36,626 nucleotides of DNA from Hyphomicrobiales bacterium (GTDB taxonomy: Bacteria; Pseudomonadota; Alphaproteobacteria; Rhizobiales; Rhizobiaceae). Every line of letters begins with the position of its first letter. The first letter of the stretch is position 1. The position numbers and the translations under genes are program-made. Of the stretch, positions 15,551-23,625 are shown piece by piece. The stretch spans positions 1 to 36,626 of the forward strand of contig UBZT01000011.1 in assembly GCA_900470155.1 (NCBI GenBank), given 5' to 3'. The notes beneath the pieces are model-generated. The model was not told where the DNA came from. It saw only the letters and a program-made list of their open reading frames with translations, and made no database searches.

Positions 15551-16966
15551 TTACGCGATTATAGCCTTTGGTTCCAGAAATGCCTCGAGGCCAAACACGC
15601 CGTATTCACGACCAATCCCTGACTGCTTGAAGCCACCAAAGGGCGCGAGCGGCTCATGCGGTGCGCCGTTTATCACCACGCGACCGCTCTCCAGTCGATC
15701 CGCAACCGCCTGCATGTGTGCGGCGTCGGAGCCATGCAGATAGGCCTGAAGGCCATACGGGGTGTCGTTTGCGATGGAGATGGCCTCATCCTCGTCGCGG
15801 TAGGCGATGACCGACAGGACCGGTCCGAAGATCTCCTCGCGCGCGATCCGCATCTGGTTGTCCACGCCTAAAAAGATTGTCGGCTTTGTAAACCAGCCAC
15901 GATCCAGACCGGCGGGCCGCCCCCGGCCCCCCGTCAGGAGACGGGCGCCTTCCTGCGTTCCCAGTTCGATGTAGGACTGGACACGATCGTACTGCTTGCG
16001 GCTGACCATTGGTCCGATCATCGCGTCCGGATCGTCGGGGGCGCCGACCTTGAATGTCTCGATCTCCTGCTTCAGTCGGACCAGGACGTCATCGAGCAAC
16101 TGATTCGGAACCAGAATACGGGTACCGGCAATGCAGGCCTGGCCACTGTTGATGAAACCCATCCGCAAGACGGCGGGGATAACCAGATCTAGATCGGCAT
16201 CGTCGAGAATGATGTTTGGACCCTTGCCGCCAAGTTCCAGGGTTACGCGCTTGAAGGTATCCGCCGCGTTGCGCAGGATTTCGCGGCCGACCGCGGTGGA
16301 GCCCGTGAAGGTCACTTTCGCGATATCCGGATGCCGGCTGAGTTCTGCGCCGACGACATTGCCATAGCCATTGATGATGTTGAACACGCCATTCGGCAGG
16401 CCCGCCTCATGCAGGCACTCCGTCAGGATCTGCGTCTGGATCGCGCTCATCTCGCTTGGCTTGATGACGATGGTCGAACCGGCGGCGATGGTGGTTGCGA
16501 GCTTCGAGGTGATGAAGCCGATATTGCTGTTCCAGGGCGTGATGGCCGCGGCGACGCCAGACGGCTGCATGATGACGCGGGCGCGGCCCATTTGGCGCTC
16601 GAATTCGTAGTCCTCCAGAACAGACGCCATGGTGAGAAAGCTCGAAGCAGCATGAGGAATAGCAAAGCGCGTGAAGGTCTGCGGAGCGCCATATTCGAGC
16701 GACATCGCTTCGGTGAGATCGGTAACGCGCGCGGCGACCGCGGCGTTTAATCGCTTCAGCATATCGATGCGCTCGGCCTTCGACGTGCGTGAGAACGCGG
16801 GGAAGGCGCGCTTCGCAGCGGCGACAGCGTCCCGCGCATCGTCGACGCCGGCAAGCCGGACCGTACCGATCCTCTCTTCAGTGGACGGATTATGAAGATC
16901 GCCCGTTTCGGTGCCCTTCGGTGTGACGAACTGACCGTCGATATAGATCTTGTCGATGTTGCGCAT
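15551..16966 (-). CDS. NAD(P)-dependent aldehyde dehydrogenase
   Basis: A 471-residue class I-like ALDH. The PWNSN oxyanion/cofactor motif lies near residue 136. The catalytic Glu is in LELGGKGPN, the catalytic Cys in NSGQACIAGTRI, and the structural motif in EEIFGPVLSV. ATG 16966 has AAGGAG 6 bases upstream. It oxidises an unidentified aldehyde. It is divergent from a LysR gene with dyads in the gap, so it is probably inducible by its substrate. It is a different subgroup from the betaine-aldehyde-like enzyme at 26402-27865. Confidence 0.93.
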   Translation of the reverse strand: MRNIDKIYIDGQFVTPKGTETGDLHNPSTEERIGTVRLAGVDDARDAVAAAKRAFPAFSRTSKAERIDMLKRLNAAVAARVTDLTEAMSLEYGAPQTFTRFAIPHAASSFLTMASVLEDYEFERQMGRARVIMQPSGVAAAITPWNSNIGFITSKLATTIAAGSTIVIKPSEMSAIQTQILTECLHEAGLPNGVFNIINGYGNVVGAELSRHPDIAKVTFTGSTAVGREILRNAADTFKRVTLELGGKGPNIILDDADLDLVIPAVLRMGFINSGQACIAGTRILVPNQLLDDVLVRLKQEIETFKVGAPDDPDAMIGPMVSRKQYDRVQSYIELGTQEGARLLTGGRGRPAGLDRGWFTKPTIFLGVDNQMRIAREEIFGPVLSVIAYRDEDEAISIANDTPYGLQAYLHGSDAAHMQAVADRLESGRVVINGAPHEPLAPFGGFKQSGIGREYGVFGLEAFLEPKAIIA

Positions 16967-16985
16967 GTCTAACTCCTTTCGACTG

Positions 16986-17049
16986 TCAGGCTTATCTGGC
17001 ATTTCAGGACTGTCCTGATAAGCTGGCCAAAATCGTTCAGCCTGATAAG
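16986..17049. promoter_or_regulatory. Operator region with palindrome and repeated CCTGATAAG, ALDH-LysR intergenic
   Basis: A perfect dyad TCAGGAC-T-GTCCTGA sits at 17004-17018. The 9-mer CCTGATAAG occurs at 17014-17022 and again at 17041-17049, three helical turns apart (27 bases), and an inverted half (CAGGCTTATC) lies at 16987-16996. These repeats are typical of cooperative LysR tetramer binding between divergent genes. Both promoters must lie here, and the second copy is very close to the LysR start, suggesting autorepression. Confidence 0.5.
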
Positions 17050-17061
17050 GGATTACGGACA

Positions 17062-17985
17062 ATGATGCGTGGCTCGCTCGCCGAACTCGAAGCAGTTCTC
17101 GCGGTGTCTTCCAGAGGCGGGTTTCGGGCCGCAGCGCGAGAGCTTGGGATCTCGTCCTCCTCGCTCAGCCAGCAGATCGCTACGCTGGAAGCGCGCATGG
17201 GCGTCAGATTGTTCAATCGCTCCACACGGAGCGTCGTCCTTTCCGCCGCCGGCGAGCAATTCGTGGCGAGCGTCGGCCCGGCGCTGGAGGCCATTCGCAA
17301 CGCCGTTGAGCATGTCGACGAGCATCGTGTGGAAGCCACCGGTACCCTGCGCATCAACACGTCGGTCGGCGCAACCCGCATGATCCTGACGCCGCTGATC
17401 CTGGAATACATGCGAAGGAACCCGCAGATGGCGGTGGAGATTGTCACGGAGGGGGCACTCGTCGACGTCAATGCCAAGGGTTTCGACGCCGGGATCAGAA
17501 TCCGAGAGGCTGTTCCCCCCGACATGGTTGTCGTCCCGATCGGCGACAGCGTCCGTCCGGCCATCGTCGGTTCGGTCGAGTATTTCCGGCAGCATGGAAA
17601 GCCGCAGGTCCCGGCAGACCTTCAGAACCACGAGTGCATTCGGGCCAGAATGGCGAGCGGCACGCTCTATCGCTGGGAGTTCGAAAAGCGAGGGGAGAGC
17701 TTCACGCTCGACGTTCCCGGCAAGCTCACGCTCGACGACAGCGACCTGATGCTCCGGGCGGCCAGGGACGGAGCCGGACTCGCCTATCTGAATGAATGGC
17801 AGGTATCAGACGACGTCGCCGCCGGAAGGCTGGAGCAGGTCCTCGCCGACTGGACGCCGCCCTATCCGGGTCTCTGCCTTTATTATCCCGGAAGACGAAA
17901 TATCCCCGCCAAATTGCGGCGGTTCGTCGATCTCATCAAGGACGTTCGGCACGGCAGCCACGTTGAGAGCCCGCCTCAAGATTAG
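17062..17985 (+). CDS. LysR-type transcriptional regulator
   Basis: A 307-residue LTTR. The helix-turn-helix has GGFRAAARELGISSSSLSQQI, at about residues 19-39. The linker helix and effector domain begin at GTLRINTSVG and include the DAGIRI stretch. A second ATG lies 3 bases downstream and could equally be used. It is divergent from the aldehyde dehydrogenase at 15551-16966, its likely target. Confidence 0.92.
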   Translation: MMRGSLAELEAVLAVSSRGGFRAAARELGISSSSLSQQIATLEARMGVRLFNRSTRSVVLSAAGEQFVASVGPALEAIRNAVEHVDEHRVEATGTLRINTSVGATRMILTPLILEYMRRNPQMAVEIVTEGALVDVNAKGFDAGIRIREAVPPDMVVVPIGDSVRPAIVGSVEYFRQHGKPQVPADLQNHECIRARMASGTLYRWEFEKRGESFTLDVPGKLTLDDSDLMLRAARDGAGLAYLNEWQVSDDVAAGRLEQVLADWTPPYPGLCLYYPGRRNIPAKLRRFVDLIKDVRHGSHVESPPQD

Positions 17986-18077
17986 GGAATGTCTCGCCAG
18001 GGTGTAGGTAACGCAGAGGCCTGAGCAAGGCCCAGCCGTCTATGCGTTGCTTTCAGGAATGAACTCACCGCGCGGAG

Positions 18078-18108
18078 CGGTTCCAAGCACTGTTGCGTCC
18101 AGCGTAAC
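18078..18108. promoter_or_regulatory. Shared regulatory boxes upstream of the glutathione transferase operon
   Basis: Two elements lie side by side. CGGTTCCAAGCACT (18078-18091) occurs again at 22503-22516, just before the LysR gene that ends this cluster. GTTGCGTCCAGCGTAAC (18092-18108) is an imperfect dyad (GTT-x-CG...CG-x-AAC) and recurs with 15 of 17 bases at 20947-20963, before the AhpD-like gene. The recurrence suggests that one regulator, probably the LysR at 22552-23442, controls the whole cluster. Confidence 0.5.
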
Positions 18109-18207
18109 GATGCACTGTCAAACATGAGTATTCAACGCGCTGATCGCCTGTTGCATCCTTTGCGCATGGATCGGGAACGGACCCGGCCTTCAATCAGGAG
18201 CGATCAC

Positions 18208-18819
18208 ATGAAACTTTATCACCATCCGCTGTCGGGCCACGCGCATCGTGCCCGGCTCTTTCTCTCGCTGATCGGGCTCCCCCACGAGCTGGTCGAAGTC
18301 GATCTGAAGGCAGGCGCTCACAAGCAGCCAGATTTCCTCAAAATGAACCCGTTCGGGCAAGTCCCGGTGCTCGCGGATGGCGATGTCTTCATTTCCGATT
18401 CCAATGCAATCCTGGTTTACCTTGCCAAGAAATCCGGTCAGACCGAATGGCTGCCGGAAGACGCAAAAGGGGCGGCTGAGGTCCAGCGCTGGCTTTCGGT
18501 TGCGGCAGGTGAGATCGCTTACGGACCGGCGGCTGCCCGTCTGGTGACAGTCTTCGGCGCCAAGTTCAATCCGGAAGAGGTCATTGGCCGTGCACACACC
18601 ATCCTTGGCCGGATCGAGAGCCAGCTGCAAGGGCGGGAATGGCTTGTGGGCAATCACCCGACGATTGCCGATGTCGCTATCTACAGCTACGTCGCGCGCG
18701 CTCCGGAAGGCAATGTCGATCTGAGCGCCTATCCATCCGTGAATGCTCTCTTGCGTCGGGTCGAACAACTTCCAGGCTTCGTCGACTTCGTCAAGACGCC
18801 GGTCGGCCTTGCTGCCTGA
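18208..18819 (+). CDS. Glutathione S-transferase
   Basis: A 203-residue cytosolic GST. The thioredoxin-like N domain starts [18 protein letters not shown] (catalytic Ser or Tyr within SGHAHR), followed by NPFGQVPVL with the cis-proline and [12 protein letters not shown], the glutathione-binding ES/DS motif. The helical C domain has the N-capping segment [15 protein letters not shown] 18208 has CAGGAG 7 bases upstream. It probably conjugates or reduces electrophiles, and it leads an operon of redox proteins, with the next gene 60 bases downstream. Confidence 0.92.
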   Translation: MKLYHHPLSGHAHRARLFLSLIGLPHELVEVDLKAGAHKQPDFLKMNPFGQVPVLADGDVFISDSNAILVYLAKKSGQTEWLPEDAKGAAEVQRWLSVAAGEIAYGPAAARLVTVFGAKFNPEEVIGRAHTILGRIESQLQGREWLVGNHPTIADVAIYSYVARAPEGNVDLSAYPSVNALLRRVEQLPGFVDFVKTPVGLAA

Positions 18820-18879
18820 CCCTCGACAGGGTGTGCGATACGTCGCGCGCCCTTCGCCTCTTTCCCCTGGAGAACGCAG

Positions 18880-20937
18880 ATGTCCATGACCCTCACAAAA
18901 CTGCCGACGTGGCATGAAGGCGAGACCTTTATCCAGGAAAAGCTCGGCGTAAAGGAACGCATGGCCGCAGTCGGTCAGCGTGTCGTTCGCGATTTCATGC
19001 CGGACCAGCATCGCGACTTTTATGCGCAACTGCCGTTCATCGTCCTTAGCAGCGTCGATCAAGCCGGTGATGCCTGGGCTACCTTTGTCGAAGGCCAGCC
19101 AGGGTTTATGTCGTCGCCTTCGCCTGTCGTCCTGAACATTCTCGCAAACCGCGATCCGAGCGATCCGGCGAGCGAAGGAATGGCCGACGGCTTGCCGATC
19201 GGCCTCCTCGGCATCGAGATGCAAACACGTCGCCGCAACCGCATGAACGGTTTTGTCTCGACGATAGAGGGCGGTTTCCGCGTCGATGTGGACCAGAGTT
19301 TCGGAAACTGCCCGCGTTACATTCAGCTGCGAGACTTCGCGTTCGAGCGGCAGCCGGGAAGACCGTTCCAGGGTAAGGTGGAAGAACTGCCTGTGCTCGA
19401 TGATCAGGCACGCACGATCATCCAGGAAGCCGATGCGTTCTTCGTTGCGTCTTACGTCGATCGCGAGGACCGGCGCCAAGTGGACGTATCCCACCGCGGC
19501 GGGAACGCAGGATTCGTCCGCATCGGTGACGACGGCGTCCTGACGATCCCCGACTTTGATGGGAATCTCTTCTTCGCGACGCTTGGCAACATCCTGCTGA
19601 ACGGAAAGGCAGGACTTCTGTTCGTGGATTTCGCAACGGGCGACGTGCTGCAGATGACGGGGAAGGCCGAAATCATATTCGACTCCCCCGAGATCGCCGC
19701 CTTCCAGGGCGCGGAGCGGTTCTGGACATTCAAGCCGACACGTATCATTCGTCGCCGCAATGCTCTGGCTCTGAGATGGGCGTTTCAGAAGGACGGCTGG
19801 TCGCCGAGCTCCCTGATGACAGGCAGCTGGAGCCAAGCGGTCGACCGTCTCCGTGCGACAGAGCTTGCCACAAGCTGGCGGCCAATGACCGTCACCGCGA
19901 TTGTCGATGAAAGCGCGACGATCAAGTCTTTCCATCTGCAGCCCGGCGATGGCGCCGGGCTGCTCCCCCATAGGGCGGGTCAGCATCTCCCTATACGCAT
20001 AAAGCTGCCCGATGAAGAAAAGCCGGTCATCCGCACCTACACACTCTCGGTCGCACCCTCCGACGCTATCTACCGCATCAGCGTCAAGCGAGACGGTCGG
20101 GTATCGCAGTTCTTGCATGATAATGCTGCCGTCGGCGATGTCATCGAGGCGCGCGCGCCTGCCGGCGGCTTCGGCATTGACGCCCACGCCACACGTCCGG
20201 CGGTTCTTCTTGCAGGTGGCATCGGCATCACGCCGCTGCTGGCGATGCTCCGTCATGTTGTTTATGAAGGGCTACGCAAGCAGCGGGTCCGTTCCGTCAC
20301 GCTGTTATACGCATCCCGCACCAAAGCTGAGCGGCCGTTCGACAAAGAGATTGCCGACCTTATTGGTGCTACCAAGGGCGCCGTGCGCTTGATCAGGGTC
20401 CTTAGCGACACCACGGATGCTGAAGAGGGCAGGGATTACGACGCCGCAGGTCGGATCGATATGGCGATGCTGACGCGGTTCCTCCCCTTCAACGACTATG
20501 ATTTCTATCTCTGTGGCCCCGCACAATTCACGCAAGACCTCTACGACGGGCTGCGGGCCCTCAACATTGCTGATGATCGCATCCAGGCTGAAGCCTTCGG
20601 TCCGTCGTCGCTGATCCGCACGGGGCAACCCACACCAGCAGTCGTGCCTTCTGCCTTGCAGCCGTCCGAAAAACCCGTGCCCGTCGTGTTCACGAATTCC
20701 CTGAAAGAAGCACGGTGGACATCTGGCTCCGGCACTCTCCTGGAACTCGCAGAAGCACGCGGCCTCGAGCCCGAATTCAGTTGCCGCGAAGGCAATTGCG
20801 GGACGTGCCGGACGAAGCTCGTCAAAGGTGCCGTCGCTTATGTCAAGCAGCCCACCGCGAAGATCGACGCCGACGAAGTGCTGCTCTGCTGCGCCGTTCC
20901 AGCCGAACAGGAAGGCGGCCTGCAGCTTGCTGTGTAA
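18880..20937 (+). CDS. Three-domain PNPOx - ferredoxin reductase - 2Fe-2S ferredoxin fusion protein
   Basis: A 685-residue fusion. Residues 1 to about 320 form a pyridoxamine-phosphate-oxidase-like FMN split barrel (FYAQLPFIVLSSVD, PRYIQLRDF). From about 330 to 575 is an FNR-type reductase with FAD motif RTYTLS (from R385) and the pyridine-nucleotide loop LAGGIGITPLLAML (about 444-457). The C terminus is a plant-type 2Fe-2S ferredoxin with C635-x4-C640-x2-C643 and C671. Electrons should run from NAD(P)H to FAD to 2Fe-2S, with the barrel as a possible flavin-dependent reductase acceptor. The cellular substrate is unknown. ATG 18880 follows GGAGA. It sits between GST and AhpD-like genes, pointing to detoxification. 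Confidence 0.9.
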   Translation: MSMTLTKLPTWHEGETFIQEKLGVKERMAAVGQRVVRDFMPDQHRDFYAQLPFIVLSSVDQAGDAWATFVEGQPGFMSSPSPVVLNILANRDPSDPASEGMADGLPIGLLGIEMQTRRRNRMNGFVSTIEGGFRVDVDQSFGNCPRYIQLRDFAFERQPGRPFQGKVEELPVLDDQARTIIQEADAFFVASYVDREDRRQVDVSHRGGNAGFVRIGDDGVLTIPDFDGNLFFATLGNILLNGKAGLLFVDFATGDVLQMTGKAEIIFDSPEIAAFQGAERFWTFKPTRIIRRRNALALRWAFQKDGWSPSSLMTGSWSQAVDRLRATELATSWRPMTVTAIVDESATIKSFHLQPGDGAGLLPHRAGQHLPIRIKLPDEEKPVIRTYTLSVAPSDAIYRISVKRDGRVSQFLHDNAAVGDVIEARAPAGGFGIDAHATRPAVLLAGGIGITPLLAMLRHVVYEGLRKQRVRSVTLLYASRTKAERPFDKEIADLIGATKGAVRLIRVLSDTTDAEEGRDYDAAGRIDMAMLTRFLPFNDYDFYLCGPAQFTQDLYDGLRALNIADDRIQAEAFGPSSLIRTGQPTPAVVPSALQPSEKPVPVVFTNSLKEARWTSGSGTLLELAEARGLEPEFSCREGNCGTCRTKLVKGAVAYVKQPTAKIDADEVLLCCAVPAEQEGGLQLAV

Positions 20938-20946
20938 GCGGCGATT

Positions 20947-20963
20947 GCTGCGTCCAGCGCAAC
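20947..20963. promoter_or_regulatory. Second copy of the GCGTCCAGCG dyad, upstream of the AhpD-like gene
   Basis: GCTGCGTCCAGCGCAAC matches 15 of 17 bases of the box at 18092-18108 and is a better dyad (GCTGCG-N5-CGCAAC). It begins 10 bases after the fusion gene stop and 99 bases before the start of the AhpD-like gene, so that gene may have its own regulated promoter within the cluster. Confidence 0.45.
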
Positions 20964-21061
20964 AGTCCCTTGTTTCCTTTCGATCTTCAGCAAATTACGC
21001 CACCCGATCATATTCAATCTCAAGAGAGCAACGTCTCTCTCAACCGAAAAAGGAGATTACA

Positions 21062-21610
21062 ATGTCACGCATTCCTACCCCGGCCACCATCGAAGAAGCT
21101 CCGGAAGCGTCCCGTCCGATCCTCGAGACCATCCAGAAGCAGATCGGCTCCGTTCCGAACATCTTCCGGCTGGTGTCCAATAGCCCCGCCGCGTTGACGG
21201 GCCTGACCTCGCTCCAGGGCGCACTCGGCAAGGGCAAGCTGCCGCCGGCCACCCGCGAACGCATCGCGCTCGCCATGGCTGAAGCCAACGGTTGTGACTA
21301 CTGCCTCTCGGCGCACACCTTCACGGGCACAAAGTTCGCCAAACTTGACGAAAGCGAAATTGCTGCCAACCGAAACGGCACGTCTAACGATCCCAAGGCG
21401 GCGGCTGCCGTCGAATTTACCCGGGCACTGACAATGGCTCGCGGGTCCGTTGCGCCAGCGGAAATCGCCAAGGTTCGCGATGCAGGCTACAGCGACGCGG
21501 AAATCGTCGAGATCATTGCCCATGTCGCCCTCAACACCTTCACGAACTATGTGAATGAGGCCCTCGACACAGAGATCGATTTTCCCCGCATCGATCGCGC
21601 GGCTGCGTGA
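21062..21610 (+). CDS. AhpD-like peroxidase-related protein (carboxymuconolactone decarboxylase family)
   Basis: A 182-residue protein. The AhpD core motif is CDYCLSAH, at about residues 80-87, giving the redox pair C-x2-C with a histidine four residues on; MAEANG precedes it. The C-terminal helical part (GYSDAEIVEIIAHVALN) is typical of carboxymuconolactone-decarboxylase-fold peroxidase-related proteins. ATG 21062 has AGGAG 6 bases upstream. It probably acts as a thiol-dependent (hydro)peroxide reductase. It lies in the GST/fusion cluster, with its own copy of the shared operator upstream. Confidence 0.9.
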   Translation: MSRIPTPATIEEAPEASRPILETIQKQIGSVPNIFRLVSNSPAALTGLTSLQGALGKGKLPPATRERIALAMAEANGCDYCLSAHTFTGTKFAKLDESEIAANRNGTSNDPKAAAAVEFTRALTMARGSVAPAEIAKVRDAGYSDAEIVEIIAHVALNTFTNYVNEALDTEIDFPRIDRAAA

Positions 21611-21685
21611 TGCCTGGCCTGGAGGCGGTGCTGGACGTACCGCCTCCCCCCTACGATTGACCATCAACCTCAGAGGAATTTTTCC

Positions 21686-22150
21686 ATGTCTCGTCCGCCG
21701 CTTCCCCCATTCACCAGAGAGAGTGCCATCGAAAAGGTCCGCCTTGCCGAAGATGGCTGGAATAGTCGCGATGCTGCAAAGGTCGCGCTTGCCTACACGC
21801 TCGATACGCGCTGGCGCAACCGCGCCGAGTTCGCGAAGAGCCGCGCCGAGGCAGAGGCCTTCCTGACCCGCAAGTGGAACAAGGAGCTCGACTATCGCCT
21901 CATCAAGGAACTCTGGGCTTTCACCGGCAATCGTATCGCCGTCCGGTATGCCTATGAATATCGCGATGACAGCGGCCAGTGGTTCCGCGCCTATGGCAAC
22001 GAGAACTGGGAATTCGCCGAGGATGGCCTGATGCGGGAACGTCATGCCAGCATCAACGAACACCCGATTGCTGAAGCCGATCGCAAGTTCCGTTGGCCGC
22101 TGGGCCGCCGGCCCGACGACCACCCCGGCCTCAGCGACTTCGGCTTTTAA
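21686..22150 (+). CDS. NTF2-like protein of the DUF1348 family
   Basis: A 154-residue protein matching the DUF1348 group of small NTF2-fold proteins: [14 protein letters not shown] near residues 20-33, [30 protein letters not shown], and the end [13 protein letters not shown]. No catalytic residues are established for this family. The GAGGAA ribosome site lies 9 bases before the ATG. It occurs in the AhpD-like/GST cluster, where such proteins are commonly found. Function unknown. Confidence 0.88.
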   Translation: MSRPPLPPFTRESAIEKVRLAEDGWNSRDAAKVALAYTLDTRWRNRAEFAKSRAEAEAFLTRKWNKELDYRLIKELWAFTGNRIAVRYAYEYRDDSGQWFRAYGNENWEFAEDGLMRERHASINEHPIAEADRKFRWPLGRRPDDHPGLSDFGF

Positions 22151-22173
22151 GGCCTAACCCGAGGAGATGAACA

Positions 22174-22479
22174 ATGGTCGGCTCGTCAATGGATCCACGG
22201 GCAAGACTTTCAATAGAACTGGCCCTCACAGGAACGAATGCGAACAAGCGTCTACTTGCCAAACAAGAAGAAGCCGGTCGTGCCCTCGGGATGACCGGCG
22301 CCGAGATGGATGTGGCAAGGCGCGGTTCAAGCTTCGACTTCAATACATCGATCGCCGTATCACTTGCTTTGAATGCCTGTCGCGAAACGCGCCAGCGCGC
22401 AATACGCGCTGGCATTTCCGAGGAAACCTGCGAGGAAATAGAACGCCTCGCGCTTTCTCTTCGTGCGCAGGCCGCCTGA
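22174..22479 (+). CDS. Short AhpD-superfamily-like protein lacking the CxxC motif
   Basis: A 101-residue protein. The segment GMTGAEMDVARRGSSFD, followed by an alanine/leucine-rich helix and AGISEETCEEIERLAL, resembles the C-terminal core of carboxymuconolactone decarboxylase/AhpD proteins. There is no CxxC, so it cannot act alone as a thiol peroxidase. It has GAGGAG 8 bases before the ATG and follows the DUF1348 gene by 23 bases, so it is likely translated. It may be a structural partner of the protein at 21062-21610 or a shortened copy. The family assignment is tentative. Confidence 0.55.
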   Translation: MVGSSMDPRARLSIELALTGTNANKRLLAKQEEAGRALGMTGAEMDVARRGSSFDFNTSIAVSLALNACRETRQRAIRAGISEETCEEIERLALSLRAQAA

Positions 22480-22502
22480 ACATGCGTTGCCTCTTGAGGC
22501 TT

Positions 22503-22528
22503 CGGTTCCAAGCACTTAAGGTGCTGGA
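22503..22528. promoter_or_regulatory. Palindrome and shared 14-mer before the LysR gene
   Basis: CGGTTCCAAGCACT (22503-22516) repeats the 14-mer at 18078-18091. Here it extends into a dyad, TTCC-a-AGCAC-TTAAG-GTGCT-GGAA (22506-22528), ending 23 bases before the LysR ATG. This is a likely autoregulatory site and links the LysR to the GST cluster. Confidence 0.5.
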
Positions 22529-22551
22529 AACAAACGTGATTGGGGACGCGG

Positions 22552-23442
22552 ATGGACCGGTGGCAGGCAATGAGGATCTTTGTGAAGGTCGCCGAAACAG
22601 AGAGCTTCGCAGACACCGCTCGCCAGATGTTCATGAGCGCCCCGGCCGTCACGAGAGCGGTTGCTTCGCTCGAAGACCTGATTGGCGCGCGACTTCTTGT
22701 GCGAACCACCCGCTCGGTGAAGATGACCGAAGCGGGCGTTCGTTATTTCGAAGACTGCCGCCGGATTTTGGCCGATATCGCTGAAGCAGAGGCCGCCGCC
22801 GGCGGCTCCTATGCTACGCCGACGGGAACTCTCTCCATAACCGCGTCAGCGCTGTTCGGGCAGATGTACGTCCTCCCGATCGTGACGAGCTATCTCGACA
22901 CACATTCGACGATGAAAGCCAAGACGCTTTTCATTGATCGACCGGTAAACATCGTGGAGGAAGGGATCGATGTCGCTGTGCGTATCGGCCATCTCCCGGA
23001 TTCAAATCTCTCTGCCGTCAAGGTCGGAAGTGTCCGGCGCGTCATGTGCGGTTCGCCAAAGTATTTCGAGCGCTACGGCGTTCCGAAATCGCCAGACGAT
23101 CTCAAAGACCACCGCATCGCTGCATCGACAGCGGCATGGGCTTCACCTGAATGGAAGTTTGCCAGCGATCTGCGGGTATCCGTGGATGCGGCTCTGCAAT
23201 GCAATACCAACGAAGCAGCGATACAGTCCGCGCGTGAGGGATGGGGTCTGACCAGGGTTCTCAATTACCAGATCGGCCCAGCCCTCGTCGCTGGAGAACT
23301 CCAGATCGTTCTCAGCGAGTTCGAGGAACCAGCTTTGCCAATTCATATACTCCATCCTGAAGGACGGCATGCTCCAGCAAAGGTCCGTGCCTTCGTCGAT
23401 ATGGCTGCATCCAGACTACGCGAGAACCGGCTTTTGAATTGA
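22552..23442 (+). CDS. LysR-type transcriptional regulator of the GST/redox cluster
   Basis: A 296-residue LTTR. ATG 22552 gives MDRWQAMRIFVKVAET, the standard start; a TTG at 22540 is possible but less likely. The helix-turn-helix spans roughly residues 16-45 (DTARQMFMSAPAVTRAV). The effector domain begins GTLSITASALFG and has the AVRIGHLPDSNL stretch of the same subgroup as the regulator at 13196-14086. It lies downstream of the genes it probably controls, and shared boxes occur before it and before the first gene of the cluster. Confidence 0.92.
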   Translation: MDRWQAMRIFVKVAETESFADTARQMFMSAPAVTRAVASLEDLIGARLLVRTTRSVKMTEAGVRYFEDCRRILADIAEAEAAAGGSYATPTGTLSITASALFGQMYVLPIVTSYLDTHSTMKAKTLFIDRPVNIVEEGIDVAVRIGHLPDSNLSAVKVGSVRRVMCGSPKYFERYGVPKSPDDLKDHRIAASTAAWASPEWKFASDLRVSVDAALQCNTNEAAIQSAREGWGLTRVLNYQIGPALVAGELQIVLSEFEEPALPIHILHPEGRHAPAKVRAFVDMAASRLRENRLLN

Positions 23443-23625
23443 TAGTTGGCTTTCCAGAGTCAAATAGTCGGCGATCAGGTTGCTTTTGGCATGTCCATTC
23501 CATCGCATTTATATCACCTGATGAAATAATCCCTTGTCGAGTACGAGCATTCTCCCTCCAGGCCGAAAGAGCGATGGTGGCTGCAGGCAACAAGCCGCCC
23601 GCAATCACTCCTGAGGAGAACCACA

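Noticed and set aside
18190..20256. A 688-codon open frame on the minus strand opposite the fusion gene
   Set aside because: It has no recognisable domain and is rich in Arg, Asp and His as expected for an antisense shadow of GC-rich coding sequence; the plus strand has three clear domains with cofactor motifs.
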